Part shown: piece by piece, positions 33,936-42,489 of the stretch
Position numbering within the stretch: the first letter of the stretch is position 1
How the letters are laid out: each line of letters opens with the position of its first letter
Assembly: GCF_947496985.1 (NCBI RefSeq)
Contig: NZ_CANMEZ010000006.1
Coordinates: 245,108-309,107, forward strand
Source: an uncultured Kordia sp.
GTDB taxonomy: Bacteria > Bacteroidota > Bacteroidia > Flavobacteriales > Flavobacteriaceae
Length of the DNA stretch: 64,000 nucleotides
Reading direction: 5' to 3'
Position numbers and translations under genes: made by a program
The notes under the pieces: generated by a model
What the model was told of the DNA's origin: nothing
What the model saw: only the letters and a program-made list of their open reading frames with translations
Database searches by the model: none

Positions 33936-35183
33936 TTATTGTAAATTGATTCCTATTACAGTTGCAGATGCGCTAATTTCATCAGCCCAATCTTGTAATG
34001 CTTTTACACTTTGCATCACAACTCCTAATGTTGCATCTGTTGAACTTTCTTGTGTTATCAAATAATCAAAAGGCTGTGCATTGTTTGCTACTGCATTTAC
34101 TTTTAACATAGCTTCATCGGCTGCATCTTTCAATTTTTGCGCTTGTGTTTCATCAACTTGCTTTACTAAATCATAAAAAGAAGCTCCCGAAATTGATCCG
34201 TATTCTCCAAAAACAACATTGTAAACTCCTTTTGCATTTGCAAAAATATCTCTGTGTGTATTATCCGAAAAACAAGAATGCTCATCTTCTTGTCCAGAAC
34301 CATCAACACCATCTGTTGAATCAACAGGCGCTATAATACGCTCAGAACTTAATTCATCTCCAGCAATAAAAAATGCACCATTTATTAATTGACGCAAAGC
34401 AACATCTTCATCTAAATTTGCAAAAACGCTAGCATATGTTCCGCCAGTATTCCATGTATTTACTAATGCTTGTAAATCATTTATTAGTAATTGTGTTGCA
34501 ACATTTAAATATTGTCTTCTTCTATCTGCATTTGTAGCAGTTGTATAATCTGTAAATAGACGTTGTCCTGTCATATCATCTGCTGGCGCAGAATTATCTT
34601 GTCCCCATAATAAGAACTCAATAGCATGCCAGCCTGTACTGATTGATTTATCATTTTGAGATTCGTTTCCTCCAAAAGTATTTGGATCAGTCAAAGTTGC
34701 AACATCAATTGTAATACTTGTATCATTTATAATACTTCCTGCTCCGTAAGTTCCTGCGTATGGTTCAGTTCCTGCAGCAACATAATCAATATAACTTTCG
34801 TCAATTGGCCATGCGTTCATTTGTCCTTCATTTCCAATTCCCCAAGGAGTTGAAGCGCTTTGATCTGTATCAACAGGTCCATTACACTCTCTAAAAGCTT
34901 CTGTAGTTCCATACGATTCTCTTGCAGAAAGCCATGCATTTTTAGTAGCTGTAAAGTTTGCTTCGTTTGGTGTTGTTGTGAAAGTAGTTACTGCTGTTTG
35001 GAATGTTTGTGCGTCTGTCAACGCTTTTGCATAATTTTCATATACAATATTAGCATATACATCAATTACTTGTCTTTTGGTAATTGCAGTTGTTGAGGTT
35101 GTAATTGTATTATCATCGCTTGAACAGTTAAACAATGTAAAAGCCAACGTTAATAGCAAGGTTAGTTTGCCTAGTTTTCTCAT
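33936..35183 (-). CDS. Imelysin-family lipoprotein (first gene of operon)
   Basis: A 415-residue lipoprotein (LLLTLAFTLFNC, Cys near residue 20). The imelysin domain has the full GWHAIEFLLWGQD (GxHxxE) motif near residue 190 and the repeat NAWLSARESYGTTEAFR. Family members bind iron or heme-iron at the cell surface. It is the promoter-proximal gene of the operon; 165 bases separate it from the di-heme gene. The promoter is overlapped by a palindrome and flanked by a repeated AT-rich motif, suggesting iron-type repression. Confidence 0.9.
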   Translation of the reverse strand: MRKLGKLTLLLTLAFTLFNCSSDDNTITTSTTAITKRQVIDVYANIVYENYAKALTDAQTFQTAVTTFTTTPNEANFTATKNAWLSARESYGTTEAFRECNGPVDTDQSASTPWGIGNEGQMNAWPIDESYIDYVAAGTEPYAGTYGAGSIINDTSITIDVATLTDPNTFGGNESQNDKSISTGWHAIEFLLWGQDNSAPADDMTGQRLFTDYTTATNADRRRQYLNVATQLLINDLQALVNTWNTGGTYASVFANLDEDVALRQLINGAFFIAGDELSSERIIAPVDSTDGVDGSGQEDEHSCFSDNTHRDIFANAKGVYNVVFGEYGSISGASFYDLVKQVDETQAQKLKDAADEAMLKVNAVANNAQPFDYLITQESSTDATLGVVMQSVKALQDWADEISASATVIGINLQ

Positions 35184-35191
35184 TATTATTC

Positions 35192-35216
35192 TTATTTAGA
35201 TTTAATCTTAATTAAA
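35192..35216. promoter_or_regulatory. Operator-like motif downstream of the imelysin transcription start
   Basis: It begins TTATTTAGATTTAATCTTAA and repeats the left part of the motif at 35253-35276. It lies between the predicted start of transcription and the ATG. Confidence 0.45.
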
Positions 35217-35219
35217 GCA

Positions 35220-35250
35220 CAAATGTATTTGACTAGATCTTAATATCAAA
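35220..35250 (-). promoter_or_regulatory. Imelysin operon promoter (TTTG-N19-TACATTTG)
   Basis: On the minus strand TTTG (35250-35247) and TACATTTG (35227-35220) are separated by 19 bases, a consensus Bacteroidota promoter. Confidence 0.75.
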
Positions 35251-35280
35251 GTTTATTTAGATTAAATTTAAATAAACTTT
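35248..35280. promoter_or_regulatory. Palindrome overlapping the -33 element of the imelysin promoter
   Basis: AAAGTTTATTTA (35248-35259) and TAAATAAACTTT (35269-35280) are perfect inverted arms around 9 bases. The position suggests repression by a metal regulator such as Fur, but no consensus for this organism is known to me. Confidence 0.55.
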
Positions 35281-35324
35281 ATAAACAACTGAAAAACAAA
35301 AATTTAGCTTATCCCTTTCTATTA

Positions 35325-35484
35325 TTTAATTCGTATTAAGCAAATTACACAGCATAAAGGAAAAGTAAAATCTCTCCATTGCTTGAAGGATTTGCAGATA
35401 CTTAATTGCGAATTGAAGTAAAGAATAAGTAATTCTATTTGAAATGTTTATATATAAAAAAAACCTGCCATAAAACAGGTTTTT
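35325..35484 (+). pseudogene. Decayed copy of the purL 3' end with its terminator
   Basis: Read in the purL frame, this stretch gives FNSY, stop, ANYTA, stop, then with one lost base KISPLLEGFADT, stop, LRIEVKNK, stop. It aligns with the true PurL C terminus FQWNWANYPTG, EVSPWLEAFVNA, RLWIEAKNK. The bases after the stop also align, up to and including the terminator hairpin. At least three stops and a frameshift show it is a fossil. It sits just beyond the imelysin operon, which therefore lies between two purL 3' ends. Confidence 0.75.
35459..35484. terminator. Terminator of the radical SAM gene, derived from the purL-type hairpin
   Basis: AAAAACCTG and CAGGTTTTT pair around 8 bases. On the minus strand a T-run follows, so it can end the radical SAM transcript. 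Confidence 0.75.
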
Positions 35485-35569
35485 GTATAGCAATAAATTA
35501 GTATTCATTGGGAAGTTATAGAAAACATAATTCTCTTTATTAGAAAATGTCTATTGCATGATTTTTATA

Positions 35570-37012
35570 TTATTTATCAATCATTTCTTGTGCACTAATT
35601 AAACTTTCTAGTCGTTCTAGCACATTTTTAGCTTCAGCCAATTTTTTTTCATACCTAGCGGTAGATACTTCAAAATTTTCACCGCAAAAATCACAATCAT
35701 CTGAAGATTCATATATATGATTTTTACACGACTGACATAACTTCAACGGTTCTGGATCTCTTGGAATTCTGGTTGTATAGTCATTTACAATAGTTGGTGT
35801 TGATGTTGGCGTTTGCACTTCAATGATATTTCCATTAAAATCTTCCACAACAACTTCATACAAACCATAATCAAACGAAGTTCCTTCGGCATCTTTTATT
35901 TTACGGATACGCTCTTTTTGTCCTTTTTTGTGTAATTCTAATGCTCTGTGATGACAAAACGGATTGTTTCCACGTTTTCCAAACAGTACATGACTCGTCC
36001 AACTGCAACCAGCTAAACAAGAAGTTTCGTAGTAACAACCTTTGCATCCGCCCCACATTTCGTTTTTATTTCGATACCTAGAAAAGAACATTTCTTCACT
36101 GTAGTTCCAGATATCTTCAATACTCATATTTTTAATATTTCCACCTGTATAGTCTGTTGTTGGTAAGGAAGGACAACCTTTTACAACGCCATCGGCTTCA
36201 ATACCTAAAGCGGTATGTCCTGCACCGCAACCTGAGTAATAACCAACTGTTCCTTGTCTCCAAATATGCTCATACGGACCAAAATATCCAATATTATTTC
36301 CAGCTTGTACTAAAACATTATTTGCTAAGGCCTTTCTATAAATTTGAATTAAATTATCATAAAATTCAATCAATTCATAAGGTTGAATAATCAATTCATC
36401 AGAATGATCAACCGCATTTCCCATAGCTACTACCAACTGAACTTGCCAATTTTTGACACCATTTTCAATTAAAATATCTAACAATTCATTGAGTTGATCT
36501 TTATTTTTCTTTGTAATCGTTGTATTTACACTAGAAACTATATCATGCTTCTTTAACAACCCTAAACATCTAATTGCTTGTTCAAAAGAATCTTTTCGTC
36601 CACGAATTTCATTATGTACATCGGGCAGACCGTCTATAGAAACACCTATATTTTTAATTCCTGCTTCTTTGGCATCAGTAATTCGTTTTTCGGTAAGATT
36701 GTACGCGCCAGTTTGCATAGAGCATTCCATCCCTTGATTGTCGATTCTTCTAATAATATCTAACCAATCTTTTCGTAAAAATGCTTCGCCACCAATAATA
36801 GAAATTTCTCGAGTTCCAAGTTTCTTTAAACTATCAACTACTTCAAAACACTGGTCTGTTGTCAATTCACCAGGGCGAACTTTCCCAGCTCTTGATCCAC
36901 AATGCGTACATTTTAAATTACAGGCTAATGTAATTTCCCAAACTACATATACAGGACGTGCCGTTTTAAAATCATCACGAACACGATATCTTTTTGAGCT
37001 TAATGCTTCCAT
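35570..37012 (-). CDS. Radical SAM/SPASM protein with C-terminal zinc ribbon
   Basis: A 480-residue enzyme. The radical SAM core has CNLKCTHC (Cys 31, 35, 38) binding the [4Fe-4S]-SAM cluster and the GGEAF motif near residue 75. A SPASM domain follows, with Cys ... GCPS, then CKGCYYETSCLAGC (CX2CX5CX3C) and a later FCHH, i.e. a full set for auxiliary clusters. The last ~60 residues add a rubredoxin-like CQSCKNHIY/CDFCG ribbon and a coiled tail. SPASM enzymes mostly modify ribosomal peptides or enzymes. Directly upstream on the same strand is a 57-residue peptide gene, and the two are joined by an intrinsic hairpin-T-run, as in peptide-maturase operons. Confidence 0.9.
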   Translation of the reverse strand: MEALSSKRYRVRDDFKTARPVYVVWEITLACNLKCTHCGSRAGKVRPGELTTDQCFEVVDSLKKLGTREISIIGGEAFLRKDWLDIIRRIDNQGMECSMQTGAYNLTEKRITDAKEAGIKNIGVSIDGLPDVHNEIRGRKDSFEQAIRCLGLLKKHDIVSSVNTTITKKNKDQLNELLDILIENGVKNWQVQLVVAMGNAVDHSDELIIQPYELIEFYDNLIQIYRKALANNVLVQAGNNIGYFGPYEHIWRQGTVGYYSGCGAGHTALGIEADGVVKGCPSLPTTDYTGGNIKNMSIEDIWNYSEEMFFSRYRNKNEMWGGCKGCYYETSCLAGCSWTSHVLFGKRGNNPFCHHRALELHKKGQKERIRKIKDAEGTSFDYGLYEVVVEDFNGNIIEVQTPTSTPTIVNDYTTRIPRDPEPLKLCQSCKNHIYESSDDCDFCGENFEVSTARYEKKLAEAKNVLERLESLISAQEMIDK

Positions 37013-37036
37013 AATTTTCTTTTTTTGGGATTAAAA

Positions 37037-37069
37037 AAAGTTTGAGAAGGAAAATTCTTCTCAAACTTT
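37037..37069 (-). terminator. Attenuator between peptide gene and radical SAM gene
   Basis: CTTCTCAAACTTT and AAAGTTTGAGAAG make a perfect 13-bp stem with a 7-base loop. On the minus strand it is followed by seven T. It lies between the peptide stop (37085) and the radical SAM start (37012), so it should give much peptide mRNA and little enzyme mRNA. Confidence 0.8.
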
Positions 37070-37084
37070 CAAAAACTTGTTTTT

Positions 37085-37258
37085 CTACTTGCCTTCAAGT
37101 GCATCAATAGCATTTCTCAATTCAACATAAGCTGCGCCTATATCTCCTTGTGCTTTCAATGTCACTTCTGCTTGTGCAGCTACAGCTTTCATTTTCTCTA
37201 AGCTGTTAGAGGCAATGGCTTCTCTAATACCTACTCCGTAAAGCATTTGTATTCCCAT
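37085..37258 (-). CDS. 57-residue DUF1843-like peptide, candidate radical SAM substrate
   Basis: A short ORF from ATG (37256-37258) to TAG (37085-37087). The peptide begins MGIQMLYGVGIREAIASNSL and continues EKMKAVAAQAEVTLKAQGD, then ELRNAIDALEGK. The order (M)LYGVAI-x-x-AIAS-x-x-L-x-x-MK-x-x-A-x-x-AE resembles DUF1843, a family of ~50-residue proteins of unknown role. There is no signal peptide and no Cys; the body is a likely two-helix bundle. It is followed by an attenuator and the radical SAM gene. A substrate role is inferred from this layout alone; it might instead be a partner protein of the enzyme. Confidence 0.75.
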   Translation of the reverse strand: MGIQMLYGVGIREAIASNSLEKMKAVAAQAEVTLKAQGDIGAAYVELRNAIDALEGK

Positions 37259-37571
37259 AATGTAAAAGTTTAAAAAGGTTAATATTATTTTTTAGATGTG
37301 TATGAATAAAAATACCATAAACACCTACAATCAAATAACACAAAAAGAAATAGTATTTTTCTACGTGAAATACGCCGATTTTAGAAACAAGTATTTGTAC
37401 TTGAATCTATTAACTAAAAAATGATACCGTACAAAAATTTAACAAATCCACAAGTATATTGTTATTGTAATTATATAATTATCATAAAATCCCATGCTTT
37501 TTTAACATTACTTTTGAAAATGGTTGACAAATTTCATAATTTGCAATTTCATACAAAACCAAATCACGAGA
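37259..37571. other. Divergent promoter spacer
   Basis: 313 bases between the peptide gene and the acyl-CoA ligase gene. It must hold both promoters. ATAATTTG near 37545 resembles but does not match the TAnnTTTG box. Nothing else seen. Confidence 0.4.
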
Positions 37572-39347
37572 ATGACTAATGTAACGCGACTATTTGATTT
37601 TCCTTACTACCAATTAGCAAACTATCCCTTAGCGAAATCCTTAACTTCTTTTAGTGAAGGGCAATGGATTTCAACTTCAACACAAGAATATATAGATAAA
37701 GCAAATGCCATCAGTAGAGGTTTATTACGTTTAGGCATACAACCAAATGATAAAATTGCAGTAATATCTACAACAAATAGAACGGAATGGAACATTATGG
37801 ACATCGGTATTTTACAAACTGGTGCACAAAATGTCCCAATTTATCCAACAATTGCAAAAGAAGATTACGAATATATTTTAAATCACTCAGAATCTACTTA
37901 TTGTTTTGTTTCTGATAGTGAAATCATTGAAAAACTCAATGCCATCAAAGGGAATACCAAACTAAAAGGTATATATACTTTTGATCAAATTACTGGTGAA
38001 ACAAATTGGTCAGAAGTTTTAAAACTAGGAGAAGACACAAGCAATGATGATGAATTACAAGCACGAAAAGATGCTGTTACTCCTGAAAATTTAGCAACCT
38101 TAATATATACATCTGGAACTACAGGAAAACCAAAAGGTGTAATGTTATCTCACAACAACTTAGTTTCAAACGTTTTAGATAGTGAAAAAAGAGTTCCGTT
38201 ACACAATGGACAAGCAAAAGCATTGAGCTTCTTACCTGTATGTCACGTATTTGAACGTATGATTTTATATCTATACCAATATTGTGGAATTGAAATTGTG
38301 TTTGCTGAATCAATTGAAAAAATTAGTGATAACTTAAAAGAAGTCAAACCACATGTCATGACAGCTGTTCCGCGTTTGTATGAAAAAGTGTATGACAAAA
38401 TATATGCAAAAGGAGCTGACTTAACAGGTATTAAAAAGAAATTATTCTTCTGGGCGATTGAGCTTGGATTAAAATACGAACCATACGGACAAAATGGTTG
38501 GTGGTATGAATTCCAATTAAAAATTGCACGTAAACTTATCTTTAGCAAATGGCAAGAAGGTTTAGGTGGTAACTTAGAATTAATGGTTTCTGGTAGTGCG
38601 CCATTACAAGCACGTTTAACACGTGTATTTGCCGCAGCAGGAATTCCTATAATGGAAGGATATGGATTGACAGAAACATCGCCTGTAGTATCTGTAAACG
38701 ATCAACGAAATGGAGGTTTCAGAATTGGAACTGTAGGGCGTGTCATAGATAATGTAGAAGTAAAAATTGCTGAAGACGGAGAAATTCTTGTAAAAGGACC
38801 AAACGTAATGCAAGGTTATTATAAAGATCCTGAAAAAACAGCAAGCGTAATGTCTAATGGGTATTTCCATACAGGAGATATTGGAGAAGTTTGTAATGAA
38901 GGTTTCTTAAAAATTACAGACCGTAAAAAAGACATGTTCAAAACATCTGGTGGAAAATATGTAATTCCTGCATTATTAGAAAACAGATTCAAGCAATCAC
39001 GCTTTATTGAGCAAATTATGGTAATTGGAGAAGGTGAAAAAATGCCAGCTGCATTAATTCAACCAAATTTTGAATTCATTAAAGATTGGATAGAAAAGAA
39101 AGGGAAAAATATTGGAAAAACAGAAAAAGAAATCTGTGCTTCTGAAGAAATTATTACCCGTATTCAAAAAGAAGTTGATGAAGCCAATAGTAATTTTGGT
39201 AAGTGGGAACAAATCAAACGTTTTGAACTTATTCCAAAAGTGTGGTCTATTGATGGTGGCGAATTAACGCCTACCATGAAAATGAAACGAAAAGTCATCA
39301 AAGAACTTTATAAAGATTGTTGCGAACGTATCTACGATCGTGCATAA
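37572..39347 (+). CDS. Long-chain fatty acid-CoA ligase
   Basis: A 591-residue AMP-forming acyl-CoA synthetase that activates fatty acids for degradation. Motifs: the phosphate loop YTSGTTGKPKGVMLSH near residue 180, the adenine-site GYGLTETSPVV, YFHTGDIGE and KKDMFKTSGGKYV at the hinge. The length and the FANDKI-like opening (QPNDKIAVIS) fit the long-chain class. I chose ATG 37572 (MTNVTRLFDFPYYQL), the usual start; 37524 would add 16 residues. It is followed by the MarR-fadNAE operon, so the locus covers activation and beta-oxidation. Confidence 0.93.
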   Translation: MTNVTRLFDFPYYQLANYPLAKSLTSFSEGQWISTSTQEYIDKANAISRGLLRLGIQPNDKIAVISTTNRTEWNIMDIGILQTGAQNVPIYPTIAKEDYEYILNHSESTYCFVSDSEIIEKLNAIKGNTKLKGIYTFDQITGETNWSEVLKLGEDTSNDDELQARKDAVTPENLATLIYTSGTTGKPKGVMLSHNNLVSNVLDSEKRVPLHNGQAKALSFLPVCHVFERMILYLYQYCGIEIVFAESIEKISDNLKEVKPHVMTAVPRLYEKVYDKIYAKGADLTGIKKKLFFWAIELGLKYEPYGQNGWWYEFQLKIARKLIFSKWQEGLGGNLELMVSGSAPLQARLTRVFAAAGIPIMEGYGLTETSPVVSVNDQRNGGFRIGTVGRVIDNVEVKIAEDGEILVKGPNVMQGYYKDPEKTASVMSNGYFHTGDIGEVCNEGFLKITDRKKDMFKTSGGKYVIPALLENRFKQSRFIEQIMVIGEGEKMPAALIQPNFEFIKDWIEKKGKNIGKTEKEICASEEIITRIQKEVDEANSNFGKWEQIKRFELIPKVWSIDGGELTPTMKMKRKVIKELYKDCCERIYDRA

Positions 39348-39351
39348 AATT

Positions 39352-39382
39352 AAAACCGCTCAATTTTTTGAGCGGTTTTTTT
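39352..39382 (+). terminator. Intrinsic terminator after the ligase gene
   Basis: AAAACCGCTCAA and TTGAGCGGTTTT around four T, then a T-run. Confidence 0.92.
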
Positions 39383-39496
39383 TGTATATTTCTACATCAG
39401 AAAAATATAAAACCTTCTATAAAGAGCCATTTTTCTACAATACTCCTATTCATCTTGCTAATATTTTAGCAAATTCATAAAATTATTTTCCATTTT

Positions 39497-39512
39497 ACTA
39501 TGCATGCATAGT
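39497..39512. promoter_or_regulatory. Perfect palindrome ACTATGCATGCATAGT, probable MarR operator
   Basis: A 16-bp perfect palindrome covering the -33 region of the MarR gene promoter, 10 bases upstream of the -7 box. Confidence 0.65.
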
Positions 39513-39522
39513 ATTTTTTTCA

Positions 39523-39530
39523 TATATTTG
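39523..39530 (+). promoter_or_regulatory. -7 box (TATATTTG) of the marR-fad operon
   Basis: TAnnTTTG match, 17 bases upstream of the MarR ATG. Confidence 0.65.
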
Positions 39531-39547
39531 AAGCACAAACAACTATA

Positions 39548-40015
39548 ATGAAAGAAAAAACAATAGATCATGTAATGAGAGCCACTTGGCAAGCCATCTC
39601 TAAAATGTATAATGAGGAGGCAGGAAAATATGGTAGTACCATGGCCACTGGTTTTACATTACTAAGTATTGATCAAGAAGAAGGAACACCATCCACAGCA
39701 CTAGGCCCAAAAATGGGAATGGAAGCTACTAGCCTATCACGTACTTTAAAAGGTATGGAAGAAAAAGGGCTCATCTACAGAAAAAAGAATCCTAAAGATG
39801 GACGTAGCGTATTAATCTGTTTAACAGAATTCGGAAAAGAAATGCGAGATGTTTCTAAAACTACCGTATTACGCTTTAATGACGCCATTAGAGCTAATAT
39901 AACTGAAGAAAAACTAAAAAATTTCTATGAAGTTTCAGAAGTTATTCTGGAATTAATTAGCAATAAAAAAATCTATAATTCCGAAATGGAAGTTAGCATA
40001 GAAACTAATAAATAA
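39548..40015 (+). CDS. MarR-family regulator of the fad operon
   Basis: A 155-residue winged-helix protein with the MarR pattern: DNA-binding helices around LGPKMGMEATSLSRTLKGMEEKGLIYRKKNPKDGRS (recognition helix and wing) and terminal dimerisation helices. It is the first gene before fadNAE, 67 bases upstream of fadN, and its promoter carries a perfect palindrome. By position it represses the beta-oxidation genes and itself, and an acyl-CoA ligand is plausible by analogy with other fatty-acid MarR/TetR regulators. Confidence 0.88.
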   Translation: MKEKTIDHVMRATWQAISKMYNEEAGKYGSTMATGFTLLSIDQEEGTPSTALGPKMGMEATSLSRTLKGMEEKGLIYRKKNPKDGRSVLICLTEFGKEMRDVSKTTVLRFNDAIRANITEEKLKNFYEVSEVILELISNKKIYNSEMEVSIETNK

Positions 40016-40082
40016 CCAAAAAACATACTTGAAATCTACTTAAGAGTACATTTTGATTAACACATTAAAAATTGAAAAAAAG

Positions 40083-42488
40083 ATGAAGCGACCAATTAAC
40101 AAAATAGCAGTAATCGGTTCTGGGATAATGGGTTCTGGAATTGCCTGTCATTTTGCAAATATCGGAGTCGAGGTATTACTATTAGATATAGTACCTTTTG
40201 AACTTAACGAAAAAGAACAAGCAAAAGGCTTGACACGTGAAGATAAAGTTGTACGTAACAGATTGGTAAATGATAATCTAAAAGCGTCACTTAAGTCAAA
40301 ACCATCTCCTATATATTCTCAGAAATTCGCAAACAGAATTTCTACAGGAAACTTAGAAGATGATATCCATAAAATTAAAGATGTCGATTGGATTATTGAG
40401 GTTGTTGTTGAACGATTAGACATCAAACAAAAAGTATTTGAACAAATTGAAAAACACAGAAAACCAGGAACACTAATCACATCGAACACTTCTGGTATTC
40501 CTATTCAATTTATGAACGAAGGTCGTAGCGAAGATTTCCAAAAACACTTCGCAGTAACGCACTTCTTCAATCCTCCAAGATATTTACGACTATTTGAAGT
40601 TGTTCCAGGACCAGATTGTAAGCAAGAAGTAACAGACTTCTTAATGATGTATGGAGAAAAGTTCCTTGGAAAAACATCTGTATTAGCAAAAGATACACCT
40701 GCATTTATCGGAAATAGAATTGGAATCTTCGGAATTCAAAGTCTGTTCCACCAAGTAAAAGAACTTGGATTAACTATTGAAGAAGTTGATAAATTAACTG
40801 GTCCAGTAATCGGTCGTCCAAAATCTGCTACCTTCAGAACGGTTGATGTTGTCGGATTAGATACGTTGGTACACGTAGCGAACGGAATCTACAAAAACTG
40901 TCCAGACGACGAAGCTCACGACTTGTTTAAACTACCAGATTTCATCGAAAAAATGATGGAAAACAAATGGTTAGGTAGCAAAACAAAACAAGGTTTCTAT
41001 AAGAAAACAGTAAATGCAGAAGGAAAAAAAGAAATCCTTTCTTTAGACTTAGATACGTTAGAATATCGTTCAAAAAAAAGAGCCAAGTTTGCGACGCTCG
41101 AATTAACAAAAACTATTGACAAACCAATTGATCGTTTCAAAGTATTAGTTGGTGGAAAAGATAAAGCGGGCGAATTCTACCGTAAAAACTTCGCAGCTAT
41201 GTTTGCGTACGTTCAAAACAGAATTCCTGAAATCTCTGATGAATTATACCGAATTGATGATGCAATGAAAGCTGGTTTTGGATGGGAAAATGGTCCTTTC
41301 GAAATTTGGGATGCTGTTGGTATTGAAAAAGGAGTTGAATTAATGAAAGCAGAAGGTTTAGCACCTGCTGCTTGGGTAACTGAAATGATTGCTGCTGGAG
41401 AAACGAAATTCTACACAGTAAAAGATGGAGCAACCTATTATTATGACATTCCAGCGAAAGCGCAAACTAAAAAACCTGGGCAAGATGCATTCATTATTCT
41501 AGATAATATTCGTAAATCGAATGAAGTTTGGAAAAACAGTGAAGCAGTTATTGAAGACTTAGGTGATGGAATCATCAACTTAGAATTCCAATCAAAAATG
41601 AATACGATTGGTGGTGGTGTTTTACAAGGAATCAATAAAGCAATTGATTTAGCTGAAAAAGACTTTCAAGGTTTAGTAATTGGAAATCAAGCAGCAAACT
41701 TCTCTGTTGGAGCTAATATTGGAATGATTTTCATGATGGCTGTTGAGCAAGAATATGACGAATTGAACATGGCAATCAAAATGTTCCAAAACACAATGAT
41801 GCGCGCACGTTACTCTTCTATTCCTGTAGTTGTTGCGCCTCACGGAATGACACTTGGTGGTGGATGCGAGCTTTCTATGCATGCTGATAAAGTTGTCGCT
41901 GCTGCAGAAACGTACATTGGTTTAGTTGAATTTGGCGTTGGAGTAATTCCTGGCGGTGGAGGTTCTAAGGAAATGGCATTACGTGCTGCTGATACTTTCA
42001 AGAAAGGAGATATCGAACTAAACGTATTACAAGAAAACTTCCTTACTATCGGAATGGCGAAAGTAGCAACGTCTGCTTATGAAGCTTTTGATATGGGAAT
42101 CTTACAAAAAGGAAAAGATATAGTTGTTGTCAACAAAGATCGTCAAATCGCAACAGCAAAAGCACACGCTAAATTGATGGCAGAATCTGGATACACACAA
42201 CCAGTTCGAAGAAAAGATGTAAAAGTTCTTGGAAAACAAGCATTAGGTATGTTCTTAGTAGGAACGGACGCTATGGAAGCAAGTAACTACATCAGTGAAC
42301 ACGATCATAAAATTGCCAACAAACTTGCTTACGTAATGGCTGGTGGTGATTTATCTGAACCAACACTCGTAAGTGAAGATTACTTATTAGACCTAGAGCG
42401 TGAAGCGTTCTTAAGCTTATGTACAGAACGTAAAACCTTAGAGCGTATTCAGCATATGTTGAAGACTGGGAAACCATTACGTAATTAA
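40083..42488 (+). CDS. fadN: 3-hydroxyacyl-CoA dehydrogenase / enoyl-CoA hydratase
   Basis: An 802-residue bifunctional beta-oxidation enzyme. The N-terminal NAD-binding domain comes first (IAVIGSGIMGSGIACHFANIG, then VTHFFNPPRYLRLFEVV, DTPAFIGNRIG) and the hydratase/crotonase domain second (GGGCELSMHADKVVAAAETYIG). This order matches the B. subtilis FadN type, opposite to E. coli FadB. It hydrates enoyl-CoA and oxidises the 3-hydroxyacyl-CoA. I chose ATG 40083 (MKRPINKIAVIG) over the TTG at 40053. The operon order fadN-fadA-fadE is the same as B. subtilis fadNAE. Confidence 0.92.
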   Translation: MKRPINKIAVIGSGIMGSGIACHFANIGVEVLLLDIVPFELNEKEQAKGLTREDKVVRNRLVNDNLKASLKSKPSPIYSQKFANRISTGNLEDDIHKIKDVDWIIEVVVERLDIKQKVFEQIEKHRKPGTLITSNTSGIPIQFMNEGRSEDFQKHFAVTHFFNPPRYLRLFEVVPGPDCKQEVTDFLMMYGEKFLGKTSVLAKDTPAFIGNRIGIFGIQSLFHQVKELGLTIEEVDKLTGPVIGRPKSATFRTVDVVGLDTLVHVANGIYKNCPDDEAHDLFKLPDFIEKMMENKWLGSKTKQGFYKKTVNAEGKKEILSLDLDTLEYRSKKRAKFATLELTKTIDKPIDRFKVLVGGKDKAGEFYRKNFAAMFAYVQNRIPEISDELYRIDDAMKAGFGWENGPFEIWDAVGIEKGVELMKAEGLAPAAWVTEMIAAGETKFYTVKDGATYYYDIPAKAQTKKPGQDAFIILDNIRKSNEVWKNSEAVIEDLGDGIINLEFQSKMNTIGGGVLQGINKAIDLAEKDFQGLVIGNQAANFSVGANIGMIFMMAVEQEYDELNMAIKMFQNTMMRARYSSIPVVVAPHGMTLGGGCELSMHADKVVAAAETYIGLVEFGVGVIPGGGGSKEMALRAADTFKKGDIELNVLQENFLTIGMAKVATSAYEAFDMGILQKGKDIVVVNKDRQIATAKAHAKLMAESGYTQPVRRKDVKVLGKQALGMFLVGTDAMEASNYISEHDHKIANKLAYVMAGGDLSEPTLVSEDYLLDLEREAFLSLCTERKTLERIQHMLKTGKPLRN

Positions 42489-42489
42489 T

